The notes beneath the pieces were generated by a model. That model was not told the DNA's origin, did no database searches, and saw only the letters and a list, made by a program, of their open reading frames with translations. Both the position numbers and the translations under genes were made by a program. This document shows positions 1 through 12,209 of a DNA stretch of 64,000 nucleotides, piece by piece. Each line of letters starts with the position of its first letter. Positions within the stretch are counted from its first letter, which is position 1. This stretch comes from Epiperipatus broadwayi (Eukaryota > Onychophora > Udeonychophora > Euonychophora > Peripatidae). The stretch covers positions 62,001-126,000 of the forward strand of contig JAQFVV010006833.1 of NCBI GenBank assembly GCA_028023455.1, written 5' to 3'.

Positions 1-1039
1 TGGCATGTTAGAATGGCGAGAAAAGGTGAGGTTTTATCTACTCACGATACATTGAATCAGAAACAAAACGAGCACAGATTTTGTTTACCATTCTTTTATT
101 AAATTACTTGTTCTTCTTGGGTGTTCAAATCCAGCAGTATTTATATCATTTTTAAGTTATTCTGGAATGCTTTTAACTACTTGACTTAAGGCAATTTATC
201 TACTTTGGCGATATGCAATTTGCAGACTGAATGCACACCTTTGTTCTTTTAAGTTTTAAGACAATGCAATCTTGCTCAGAATTTCTCGAATGATTGTTTT
301 AAAATATAATCTTAGATTTTAAAACAAATTTGATGTGGATAAAATTTTCACTAATGGATTTTACATTATTTTTATAAAATTATAACATTTTAATTTGGAT
401 TAATGGATTTCCGGTTAATTGACTTAATTGTACTCGAGAATATTCAGCAGGATTGCATCAGATTTTCTGACTGCTATTACTTAAATAAATAATAAAATTT
501 ACCATAATTTTAAAAATACAAATTAATATAAAATATTTTAATATTATAAATACTTTATAAATAATCTCCCCTCACCTATGATATATATATATCCATTACG
601 CACATATACGAATTAAAATATAAAATATTGATTCATTTCAAATATATAGATTAAGATATTTGCACATATCTATGTCAGTAATTATTTTAATAATTAAACA
701 AAAAAAAAAGTATTAATAAATGTGTATCTATGCGTAAGGATGGAGTTTGAATATGGTTTGGTGGTGGGAGATTCTGAGTGGGCTGTGAAGCTCAATCTGA
801 GTATCAGATTGACCGCTTCAGTACTTTGACTTTACATGCCCATTTTTGGCATATATATATATTTTATTTATAAGCATTTTACAACATTACTAATTCTTAA
901 CTCATGTATTAATTCAACCCATGCTAAATTCAAATCCTTAACAAAGGACAACTGCAAATTAAAAAATTATCTATCGAGTCATTACTCTGTTTAATCTAAC
1001 ATTAGTATACACAAAAATAGCTGATATCAATTGTGATCA
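1..1039. other. A+T-rich non-coding stretch
   Basis: No gene-like reading frame is visible. The only compositionally distinct piece is about 735-850, which is richer in G and could be a worn repeat fragment. The rest is A/T runs and short TA repeats, for example near 576-590 and 853-860. Confidence 0.5.
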
Positions 1040-1324
1040 TTGATCAAATATTTTGATTCTATCTATTTATTATTATACAGCTTTAAATCCCTCATGGTCA
1101 TGGATAAATACTCAAGCACCTGTTGGGCAGCCAAATATGAAGGAATCTTAGTAGGAAAGATAGAAAGAAATCAATATGAGTTAGAAGATAAGTTAGAATG
1201 CCAAAGTAAGAATAAAGCTTTAGAAGCTGAATTAAATAAATATCAACAAATTAATGAAAAAGAGTTCAAGAAGGCACAGAATAGACAGGGATATGAGGTC
1301 CAAAATTTAAAAATTCAGTTATAG
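1040..1324 (+). CDS. unassigned open frame, charged helical C-terminal half
   Basis: This is an uninterrupted 94-codon frame. From about residue 35 the translation is rich in Glu, Lys, Gln and Asn with regularly spaced Leu, as in a short coiled coil (ALEAELNKYQQ and similar). The first 30 residues read like translated A+T-rich filler. There are no recognisable splice sites and no family match that I know. It may be a remnant of a transposon or processed-gene coding region, because the following 250 bases also have less A/T bias. It could equally be chance. I do not assign a function. Confidence 0.15.
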   Translation: MIKYFDSIYLLLYSFKSLMVMDKYSSTCWAAKYEGILVGKIERNQYELEDKLECQSKNKALEAELNKYQQINEKEFKKAQNRQGYEVQNLKIQL

Positions 1325-2520
1325 CAAGGTCATTCACATTATATTAGCTTGAATGTGATATCATCCAAAAGAAATGACCAAGTTACTTTAAAGGGTAATT
1401 TCCTCACAAGCTTAAATAGTGGTGATAGATGCAAGATTCTATCAGAAGTAAAACCTTTAAGAATCCAAATGGTTTTATCACCATAAAGTACGCAGTTGTG
1501 AATGAAGGTACATTGACTGGGGATATAAGGATTTGTCTCGATTATTGTGAAAGTCCATTAACATGTGTTGGATTGGTGAGGTTGGTGATTTAGAATATAG
1601 TTTACTGCAAGACCACAACCAAATGTATCAATTGTTATGAAAGTAATAGTAAGTATCCAATTTATGATAACTATATTAATGGTTTTATCTGGTATAAAGA
1701 ATCAACATTTATCAGAAATAAATGGTTGATTTTATTAATTGAAATTTATGAAACATATATAACACTATGACCATATTTTTCAAATATCCAGTAAAAATGA
1801 AATATAAGGGTGCTAAAGAATATAATTATTGCAGGATATTTGTATTGCTGATTTTAATATGTTTAGATACATTTTTTTAAATAAAAGACACATAATTGTA
1901 CATAATCATTGACTTCACTGTTGTGGTGGTTTAATGTTCAGTTGGTAATGATGATCTCATGTTAATTATTTTGAATTGCTTTCTTTATTTTTTATTAAGA
2001 GTGAGGATATATGATATACACATGTTGCCATCTATAATTTCTTTATAGTGTAAATAACTAAATAAAAAAAACAATTAACGGTCATCTGATTAATAAAAAA
2101 ATATTATTTTGAATGAATCTGAAATAAATGAACCATTTTAGTATAAATTATGGCTGAATGATAACAATACCTTATTAGAATTTTAGAAGGGAGTCACATA
2201 AACAAAAGCCAGTGTTAAAAAAAGACAAAAAGACTGTGTTTGTGTTCCATAGCCACAAAAATGATTTTAGCAAGAATACATACTTTCTTTTTATTTTACC
2301 TTACTTTTATAAATATATCTGGAACACATAGCAAAGAAATGTGGTTGTAAGGACTACTTAGAGTGGGGGGGGGCACTCCCTTTAATTTGATATCTTTGAA
2401 TAAAATGTAATGGATATCACAAATACTATGCTGACTGCCATAAAGTTAAGATAATAGATGTAGTGTTTGTAAAAATGGCAGACATTTTTGTGCACTCCAG
2501 AAAAACTAGAATTTATTCAT
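1325..2520. other. non-coding stretch, no feature seen
   Basis: About the first 300 bases keep the composition of the preceding open frame, with stops in all frames. The rest is A/T-rich with a short G run near 2366. No repeat partner was recognised inside the window. Confidence 0.4.
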
Positions 2521-3290
2521 AAGGCTGTTTTTAGATCGCGCTCTGATAGCTGAGGAATTTAATTAGTGCATTGACGTAATGGCGATCGACAATTCCTAGA
2601 AGTATTTGCTAATACAAATGCTTCTAGATGAGACGTTACCTTATTGGTCAGTGCATTGATTGAGATCGTTGCAGTTGTCAGAGAGCAAATAGAAGACGGT
2701 GTAACATCTAGCAGGAATTAGAGGACAACTCCAGTAGAGAGCAGTCACGCAGTAGTGAGTAGCGAGCAGTATTGGAGAGACGTCTGTTTAACATCAGCAA
2801 AGATATCTCGCATCAGTGCTGGCGGTAAATGACTAGCACAACCAGTGAAAATGTAGTTCACAGGTGTAGCTGAAAGACACCGCAGCGGAGAAGAGCATTA
2901 GTTGCAAGAAGAGCATTAGTTGCAGAGAAGGGCATTAGTTGCAGAGTAGAAGCATTCGTTGCAGAGCAAGGCATTCGTTGGAGAGCTTCGTTAAGAAAGA
3001 ACAGCGTGGGAATTGTATAACATTTGCTGACCGCACAGTATGACTTGCAGTTATAACCTTGGCACAGTCATAAGTGCGGATACTACAATAGAATTCACCT
3101 TGGATTGCAGTATCAAAAGAATTAGTAACTGGACATCATCTAATGATTCAAATTGTTTATGGATCCCTGTATTTGTGTTTTTGCTAGTAAAAAAAAAGAT
3201 ACCAAAGGAAACATCACCGAATAATGGATTATCAACTGAAGTCATATACATGCGAAACTGTGATAACAGTTGCTCATAAAAACCTCATTT
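2521..3290 (+). repeat. unassigned G+C-richer block, possibly a solo LTR or transcribed repeat
   Basis: This block of about 770 bases stands out from the surrounding A/T DNA and reads like the R/U5 part of an LTR, with many short AG-rich, CAG and GAGCAG-like words. It contains five tandem units of about 20 bp at 2889-2985. A short open frame at 3040-3279 resembles no family I know. It ends in an A-rich stretch after 3280. I could not find clear TG...CA termini or a target-site duplication, so the LTR reading is only an inference from texture. Confidence 0.3.
2889..2985 (+). repeat. tandem repeat, about 5 x 20 bp
   Basis: The core GAGCATTAGTTGCAGA recurs five times with small changes (CATTAGTTGCA in the first three units, CATTCGTTG in the last two) and spacings of 18-21 bp. 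It lies inside the G+C-richer block. Units diverge towards the right end. Confidence 0.75.
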
Positions 3291-3758
3291 ATAATAAAAA
3301 AAAATGATTAAAAAGAAAAAAGTATTGACAATTTTTAATTTCCATTATTTAGCATTTGTTATCATTTAAACAATATGAAAAGTTTGTTTTTTAAAAGATA
3401 AAAAAAAGAAAAAATACTAAAAAGTAATTTTTATTTCGTTGTTAAGTTTATAATTAACCCTTTTATGACTGTAAGCTTTATAATTTAAATGTATATTGCA
3501 TCTATCAATTGCAATCATAAAAAGAAGAGAGAAGGCGACTTATAAAATATGATAGGATTGCAATTGGTAAATTAAAATTATCTTTATTTTACCCACCTCA
3601 ATGAGTTAAAGCTTATCTCAATAAATTTATATTATTATTAACTTAGGTATTTTGATTTTCCTATTGCATCAATCATTATAAATTATTTCATTACATAATT
3701 TACTTTACAAATAAGATAATTCAATGTGCATCCCATACTACATTTTAATCATTAAATA
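3291..3758. other. A+T-rich non-coding stretch
   Basis: Only A/T-rich sequence with homopolymer runs is present. I saw no gene, repeat partner or regulatory motif. Confidence 0.4.
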
Positions 3759-3819
3759 AAAACAGGCAAAACTCTCCATACAGTAGTACCACTACTGTAT
3801 GGAGAGTTTTGCCTGTTTT
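3759..3819. repeat. perfect 29-bp palindrome with a 3-bp centre
   Basis: The left arm 3759-3787 and right arm 3791-3819 are exact reverse complements around the spacer ACC. The arm contains CTGTATGGAGAGTTTTGCC. That word resembles the terminal repeats of the MITE at 57033-57247 (TTGTATGGAGAGAATTG) and the end of the fragment at 45409-45609 (CTGTAAGAGAGTTTGC). The simplest reading is two terminal repeats of that element family fused head to head after loss of the interior. Confidence 0.85.
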
Positions 3820-3860
3820 AATAATTTATGAACAAACATATAATAAAATCACATGTTACC

Positions 3861-4048
3861 ATTTATTAAAATGTATCTTCTTTGCCAGACCAGATACTCA
3901 TTATGTGAATTCATTGACACCTTACAAATTTTATGAATTCACTAGATATATAAATTATGATTTATTGAAATGTATCTCCTTTGCCAAACCAGATACTCAT
4001 TGTGTAAATTCATTGGCACCCTACAATTTTTATGAATTCACTAGATAA
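3861..4048 (+). repeat. tandem duplication, 99-bp unit x 2
   Basis: Two diverged units start at 3861 and 3960. Each holds the landmarks TTTGCC, CCAGATACTCATT and TATGAATTCACTAGATA. The 99-bp period equals 33 codons, and one open frame (3809-4048) runs through both units without a stop. It gives two copies of a peptide containing PDTH.VNSL and FYEFTR. The frame starts inside the palindrome and has no family match, so coding status is doubtful. Confidence 0.7.
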
Positions 4049-7000
4049 ATTTGAGTTTCCATTGTGCCGTGACATTTTGACACAATCAAATTTTAGTAAT
4101 TCTTATCCCCAAAAATTACAACCCAAAATCACCGAATGAGGGTACCACTAGTAATAACCTAGAATCAGATTGTGAGATATGTGTAATAATGGTGGTATTT
4201 TTATTTATATACGAACGGTAACCTAAAACTGTAATATCAAGGACATGATCGGACTAAAAAAAATTTTAAATAACAGAATTAAACAAATAGCAGGTTTTTT
4301 TTTAATTATCATTTATTTATCCATATTACTATTATAATTATACCCAAGTTTTTCTTTTTCTTTATTACCTCTTCCACTTCTTAGTTCCAATCTATCAATC
4401 TTATTGCTAGTTTAACATATTGTTCTCAAAGAAACACGCGCTTTCATTTAATACAAGTGTATTGATAATCCTTAATATTCATGGAGAATACAACCAAGGA
4501 GTGCTCTTAAATGACTTACTAATAAGAATGTGTTTAATAACACATTCAAACCCTTTTTCTTGCAAACATTAAACCCAATTTTGAAAACTCGCTACTCTTT
4601 CCAATTTTTTTTTATTGCTTTTAACACAAGGGTATAATTATTATTTCAACTAATATATCTTTATTATTAGTCTAGGTAAGAAAAGCAAAGATACTAAAAT
4701 ATATTAATTATTTGTATTAACATAAGATACGTAATCAAAACATTTTAAATGTCCTCTTCTATTGTTGAAACTTTATTTCTTCAAAGGTGTAGTGAAGGCA
4801 TTTCATCACTCTATTGCGCTATTATAGTTTACATATATCAAGAATATTGCTTGTAAACAAAAAATAAATAAAAGTCTATTTACCCTGATCGATCAGTGTA
4901 TTGATTCCTTCCATGGTAAGTTTTCCTTCATCAAAAAATTGTCTATTGTTTCCATTCTAGTCTTATGCACTTGGCTAGCACTGCAAGTACTCCTTGTTTG
5001 GCTAGTCGTTTCCATGGCAGTTCCTGGTAGTGTCCGGCGGAGATGAACCCAATAGGGAGTTCTGTGGTCTATTAGTCACTGAGCATATTCCCTGCACTTT
5101 TTAAAATATTTATATTTTATTTAGCATTTGCAGTGGTTAACTTCTGGATAAGCCTGTACCGAATTGAACTCAGGCAATTGCTCATGACCTGCAGCCAAAA
5201 TGTGAATACTTTTTGAAAAGGTAATCCTGCAATTTATAGTCTTTTTAATCTCTCAAAGTCTTATTCACACTTTTTTTTATGTCCATTCTTAGTCATATTT
5301 TTCCTTTAATCTCCTAACAACATTCCATGTTGGAGAGCAATAGATAACAAAATACCTTCCCTAATTAAAGTTTCAACAATAGAACTAATTAGAAGAAAAA
5401 ATCTATATTTCTTTTCCTTTCTCCCTTCCATTTCCCAGAATTAGAAACAAAAAAAAAAAACTTTTCTAAGAAAAGCTTTTAAAATTCCACTCTAATCTCT
5501 ATTTTAATATAAGTCAACTAAAAAAATGTTGATTCATAAAGGAAATATATAAAGACAAAACTTTTAAAATAGTATTTAAAATAAAATAATTTCTTTTTAT
5601 TTTAACAGTAACATATACACAATTTTTTTCTTTAAAAATAACTTAATAAAATATACATGTGTGAATCTATATGAGCTGGCCGAAAAATACCAGCTCACCA
5701 TAGAGCCATTTAGGAATTAACATATTTATTTATCTATTTTAGTTATATATTTTAGCTGCCTAGGTATAATATTTATATAGTATATTTAGATTGCCCAAAT
5801 ATTTAGTATATAAGTGAAGAAAATCATGATTTATTTATTACATGTAGTTGCCCAAATCTATGAGGCACTTGCATGGCCAGCTAGCCATGCTGTTATATTT
5901 CATTGTATTCATGATTATCTAAATATGCAAGCTACTGAGTAACCAGCACTATTTTAGTTTTACATTCTGGCAGTCTTTATTAGTTTTCCTTTTATATTTG
6001 GCTCATTCAATTCCTATAAAAGAAAATAGTGCTATTCATGAGACAATGCTGCTTCATTATCCTTTTTCTCAAATATCTTACAGATTAGTTTCATTATCAC
6101 ATTTGGCTTGTCCAAATTCATAGGGCATGATACAATATATAGTTTCCTTCACATGGGCACCAATTATAATGGTCCTTCCATTTGGTAAAAGAGATCATCA
6201 AAGTTAATTTAAATCAAATTACAATAATCATATAGATAGGAAAAGTTAGAGTTTAATAATTAAAATAATCTTTGAGATTTAACCCTCAAATCTAAATAAC
6301 AGAAATGAAATAAAATAGGAGTAAAATATAATTAATTCAATCATAAATCATACTAATGGTCAGACATAGCTATAATAATAAAAATATTACTAACTGTCAC
6401 CTTTCTAGATCATTAATCATGCCTAAATGACCGAAGGAAAACTATATCTTCTGTGGATTACAAATTTATATTAGGTTAAAAACCAGAGTGCTATAATCCC
6501 ACACCATCAGTCTTCTTAAAAACACTGCGACAACTAATTCAATAGAATATTATCTTCCTAGCTATTATAAATTTAATTTATAATTTAAATGGTAGATTTT
6601 ATGAGAAGAGAAACAGAAGGCCAGATTAATAACTAACAAAAAAAATATTTATTATACAATAAGACATATAAAGTATTTAACACATCATTACATTAAATTA
6701 TAAAATAGTAAGTATTTAAACACTACCATCCTTCAAGTGATCAACACTAAAATTTTATCCAATGTTTTCAGTTTTAAATACCTTTTATGTTAAGTTTAAC
6801 ATTTTTCCCTTTATTTGATTGCTTTTCATTATGGAGTCTATTTCAGTATTTAAGATGCTGAAAATCACCCTTAAAAATGTAGAAACAATAATTCTTTTTA
6901 ATTCCTTTAGCAGCTTTAAATTTAATTGATTCAGATCATATTTCCTTAAATCATTTCTTCATTTCTCCAAAACAGATACTGTAAGAGGACTTTTAATTAA

Positions 7001-10000
7001 TAATCCCTTTGCAAACAAATTTTACTGTAGGTTTAATGATACACACACAATGAATTAGCCGTCATGAACCATAATACTCATTTTATAATATTTATTTTTG
7101 ATCATAACTTGTCTGCTAATAAAATAAACTTATTTTTACAAGCTGCTAATGATGATTATAAAATAAAAGATAAATTAAAAACGTGACAAATTAGCTTCCA
7201 ATAAAAATTTTAAATCACATTTTATTTAAACTATTATTGATTAAAATAATAAATTGTATTCTATTATTTTTCTAATCAGTTTTTTTTAAAAAGTGAGCTT
7301 TATTATTTATAACAAAAAAAAAAAAAAATACTTATTACGACATAAATCTTTTAAAAATTGACATTTCACAAAATAAAATTTCAATCTCTTTTTTTCTTTT
7401 AAAAGAAAAAATCCAATTTCAATTATTTAAACTTTGAATAACTGATCTTAGAGATGACACAGCAAATTTAAATTTATAAACAAAAAAATTTTTTTTCCTT
7501 TTTTTAAAACTTATTTGATTACTCCCTTTTTTTTTTTTAAATATCATTTTTATTCAAATTGTTATCCAAAGATAACCCGCACTTAACTATTCATTAACAG
7601 ACTTTTAAAAATGTATCATTTTTTTATATGTAATTATTCAACAGGTTTGTCTGAAATTTATACTGTGCATTATTAAAATATAATTATTAGAATTTTTTAC
7701 TTATTTACTATTATATTATTATACTAATATTTGAATTTCTTTATTTTAGGGAAGGAAACAAATCAAAATTTATCAAAAATTAAATTAATAAATCCTTTAA
7801 CTACTTCAATAGATCTTTTTTATTAACTTATTTTCATAGTAAGAAATTCATTTTCATTTTAATTAAAACCTAAAGAATTTGTTTTCAATGTTATGGATTT
7901 GAAATAAGAGGAGGAAGAAAAATCAATTGAGATATAAATTACTCTACCTTGACCTACCTTTTATATTAATAATATTCACTTCAAACATGCCTCATTTCTT
8001 TTTTATTTTGATACATAATCAAAACACAAACATAATAAAATATTTCAAAATATATTTTAAACTAAATAATATACAATAATTTCTTAAATTTAAATGAAAT
8101 AGAAATTTCTTATATCTATTCTTAAGTTCAAAAAAATTAATTCTATAACTTTCACATAATTTTCATTTTGCTATGTATACTATATACCAGTTTTTGAGGG
8201 AAACAAGGCAAAATACATGTTTAGAAAGCAATATTTTAACAGGAAATTTTCGAAACATTTGCAATATACTTTTTTTCTTTCATAATTACTGGGATTTTTT
8301 CACTATTTAAATTATTCTGATTGCAGTTGGTATCATTTCTAGAGGAGATATATATTAGAATTTATTACTGAAAGTTGTTTGGCAGCTTCTGAGATTTCAT
8401 CTATTTATTCAAGTACTTTTATTTCTTTGATATAAAACTTGTTTTAAATATGACAAATTGGAAATTCTCAGCAATTTCACGAATACTTATAATACTATTG
8501 GTTAAAGTTTAATAAAATTATAAAAAATATACACTGCTATATTCACTATCTTGCTCCACTATTTCTTGAAAAATTAGTAACAAAAAAACTGCTCTCCCAT
8601 TTTGTTTTTTCTTCCCATCTGAAAATATTAACTTCTAACCAAATAACTGGATTTTTCCATCTAATTAACAAAATTAATTAAGTTTACAAACAAGGAAATT
8701 ATAATTTTAACTTTTATGTAATTACATTTTCAGATTTAGCCTATTATAAATGAGCATTTAATTTTTATATATAAATTGTTGAAAATATCTTCTATTTTCT
8801 TTAATTAGATATTTTTTATCTTTTAGAACAATGGACTTCAAAATTAAATCTTGATAATTTGTTTGTTCTATATATACTTTTTATATCAGATTTAAAGAAC
8901 TTAGGAATTAAAAATATAAGAAACATTGATAAATAATTAATTTTATTGAATCTAACATTTAGGTGAACGATTTTGTTAGACTTGTTCTGGTGCTGCATCT
9001 ACAATGTGGGGTTTAAAAAGCCTTAGTTCATTTTGATCACTTGACAGTAAAAGTTCTCAGTAAAAATTTAAGTTTTAGTGAATTTGATAGTTGAAAATCA
9101 TTTGGAAATTTAAGAATTTATTTGTAATTAATATACCAAGATATTAGCAATATTCAGTATTTCAAGGGAAATTAAATTCTCAAGAGAAAATATACTTTGT
9201 AAATCTCTTAACACAGACTTTTTTTTTATTATATTGAGAGACACATTTTTATTTTTGCAAAATTATTAAAATAATTATTATCAAAATATTTATATACCTT
9301 ATGCTAGAATATAAATAACTTATTAAGAAACAACAAGCCTGCTAAAAATTTATGTGAGATTGGTCAAAAATACCCACTCTATTATTACTTTTTGTTCTTT
9401 TTCATTGGAAAGTTGATTCTAAATATTTAAAAAAATATTTGTATTTTAACAAAATTTGGCTAAAGCATACATATTTATTGGAGAACAAAATATTTTTTTG
9501 TTAAATATATATATATTTTTTTAGAAAAAAAGTCAATATAAAATTCTTTGTGTTGACATTGCTTTTTTTATTTTATTTGCAAAGTTCTTATTTTATTTAT
9601 ATGAATATTTTTGTTATTTAAACATATGCTTTTAATAAAATTTAATTAAAATACATATTTGACAATGAATAAAATATTTTTAATTAAAAAAATATAAGAA
9701 TAAAAATGACAAAAAAAAAAAAAGCCTGTATGTTCCAAAATATTGTGCTTAACATATTAAAAACAAAATTGAACTTATCTGAATAAATAATTATTATCAC
9801 AAAAATGTATAGTTTTATATTCTCAAATCTGTGCCTATATAATATTTTTATGTATATTCACTCATGCATACATATTTACTCAACATTTATATAGGAAGAT
9901 ATGGATGAATGAAATAAGTAAGTTGTGCTGTGGTCCATGTGGAAAAGAGAGGCTAGAGATTGGTGAAGATGGATTGAATAACTTTCATATTGCAGTACAT

Positions 10001-11277
10001 TGATAATGGTTGAAAATGATGATATTGAATTTTTGTTTTATTTGTATGTAATAAATTTACTTCTCGAATTTTCTGTTCATTTTTGACTGCTTCTATACTA
10101 TGTCTATTTGTGTCTGTTCTACAACTATTATGAAATTATTATTTCATAATATGTATACATATACTAATTTTTTTTAAAGCTACAGAAGTAAATTACAGCA
10201 ACTAAATATGCTTAATATACATTTTCCACACCTAAGAATCTGAATTAAAAAATTATAATTGTCTATCGAGAAATTGAAAATGTCATTAATCACTTTGAAT
10301 GAGAAATCAAGTATTAATTGTACAGTTTATATGATTTAAAATAAAATTTATATACATACAATATATAAATCAAAATGTTCATAGAATTATTCCATATATA
10401 CACTTTGATGATTGTGGATAAACAATTAATTTTATTCATCAATTTAGATTAATGTTGATGTTTTCCTTGCATTTCTCTTCCTTCTAGAATCTAGAATGCA
10501 AATAAAATCAATAGGCACAAGGCATAATAAAATAATCTTTCATTAAATTAAAAGTACAATAAATGATTTATACAAGCCAACCTATAAACTTTATACTACA
10601 TAATGATCTTTTAAGACATTAATTTTATTATTATAATACTACTATATGCTGATATGTAAATGAACATTATATTATCCCTATTGTGTGAGTCACTTTCTGT
10701 ATACCACTCTGTATCCATCACAGTGAAATGATACTTTTGTATTAATAGATTCACTATTAAATCAATAATAATGTAGTGTCCTCCCATATAGTTCAAAATA
10801 TAAATGGATCACAATATAAATATTATAAATGATATCACCCAAATTTTCTTAAAAATGTACATATGTTAATATTTACTTCAATAACAATGTCATATAGTCT
10901 TATTTTATTTATATATCAATTAAACTTTAATAAATAGTCATATTTTTTTCTTTAGTAAAAACAGAATCGAAATTAATGAATGGAGGATGAATATATGGTC
11001 TTCCCAGACAATGAGATTATAGTTGTTAGATGGAACTTTCATTCATCCAAAGTTGTAACTTTTACTTTATCTCTAGTCTAATAACTTACAGTTTAAACAT
11101 TTAAATGCAGAAAATATTGTATCATAGATTTTTCTTATTTTAAATATCTTAATATTTTTTTAAAAACAACAATAAAATACTTTTTTTTTTCAATGTTGTC
11201 TAGACATCTATGCCCAAATATTGTCATTTATAGCTCTAATAAAAACAACTATAATAGTTGAACATATTTAAAAATAT
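4049..11277. other. 7.2 kb with no gene recognised
   Basis: This stretch lies downstream of the last SRA exon seen, so it may be an intron or 3' flank of that gene. No exon with coherent splice sites was found on either strand. A G+C-richer patch at about 4880-5210 has a tRNA-like B-box (GAGTTCAATTC on the minus strand, near 5165) and could be an old SINE. Another patch is at 9890-9990. The remainder is A/T-rich with many homopolymer runs. Confidence 0.4.
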
Positions 11278-11665
11278 TCAAACAAGCTCGTAATTAACAA
11301 GTGTGGTTATGAGAAATATTTAAAATCTCTATCCAGAACACTCTTATCTCCAGACCATGGTTTCGAGCTTATGGCCCACGTCATTGGAGAGCTAGAATAT
11401 TCGTACACTAGACCTAAAATATCAACTCAAAAAACCAGCACTTATTTCAAACGTATATTTAAGAAGAAACTCTGAATTTTTCGGACATGAAAATGTCTTT
11501 AAATCCAGCTATCTAACTTAAATAGCTATAGGTCTAGTGTACGAATATTCTAGCTCTCCACTGACGTGGGCCATAAACTCGAAACCATGGTCTGGAGATA
11601 AGTGTTCTGGATAGAGATTTTAAATATTTCTCATAACCGCACTTGTTAATTACGAGCTTGTTTGA
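11278..11665. mobile_element. fold-back MITE
   Basis: Inverted arms 11278-11416 and 11529-11665 (about 138 bp each) enclose a 112-bp centre. The arms match almost base for base: both contain AAGCTCGTAATTAACAAGTG at the outside and GGTCTAGTGTACGAATATTC, or its complement, at the inside. Only a few mismatches are visible. No coding frame is present and no convincing target duplication is seen. It sits about 150 bases beyond the SRA exon at 11813-11928. Confidence 0.8.
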
Positions 11666-11812
11666 GCTATTGGTACGCTCTCTATGTGCATTTTTGTAAC
11701 TACAAGCTCATTAAAAGTAATGTCACATTATATATGACTTGCTTTTTTAATTATTTAAAAATATTATATATATATATATATACCCATATACACAAAAATC
11801 AAATACACATAC

Positions 11813-11928
11813 TTCATCAATTTTCCAAGGAGATGGAGCTTGGTTTTCACAGCGTCGCAAAGCAAACTTGTACACACCAAACCCAGAGAGTCCCATTGTA
11901 AACCACATCTTTTCAACATAGTAAAGAC
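11813..11928 (-). CDS. SRA/YDG gene, exon e (C-terminal part of the domain)
   Basis: The 116-base exon opens after an acceptor ATCAG at 11933-11929 and ends before donor GTATGTGT at 11812. The phase-1 junction completes the Gly of YDG: the upstream exon supplies G and this exon supplies GT. The peptide runs LYYVEKMWFTMGLSGFGVYK, then FALRRCENQAPSPWKIDE. In SRA proteins this is the last strand region (UHRF1 has a comparable [20 protein letters not shown]-type stretch). The downstream junction is phase 0. The next exon or stop codon was not found between here and position 1, so the gene probably continues outside the window or in a short exon that I missed. Confidence 0.9.
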
Positions 11929-12209
11929 CTGATAACATGTATAACTATTATTAATATATATATAAAATTTTCTTGCACTAAATTATGAATGATAAAAAGT
12001 TATAAGATTTTTTTCTGAATGATATTATTATTTCTAAAAATTCAAAATGACTTGATTTCAAAAGCTGTCTCCTTTATATTGTATAAAAAAACAACTAAAT
12101 CCTACAAATATATATATTTATGTTTTAGTAAGCCAACAGCTACTTTCTCAGATAAAGATGATGAACACATGTCCTTTACAAAAAAGATATTGGTAACAGT
12201 GATATATAT

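Noticed and set aside
4880-5210. Possible tRNA-derived SINE
   Set aside because: Only a weak B-box-like word on the minus strand; no A-box at the right distance, no tail and no second copy in the window.
11662-11901. Plus-strand open frame overlapping the SRA exon
   Set aside because: Antisense shadow of exon e on the minus strand.
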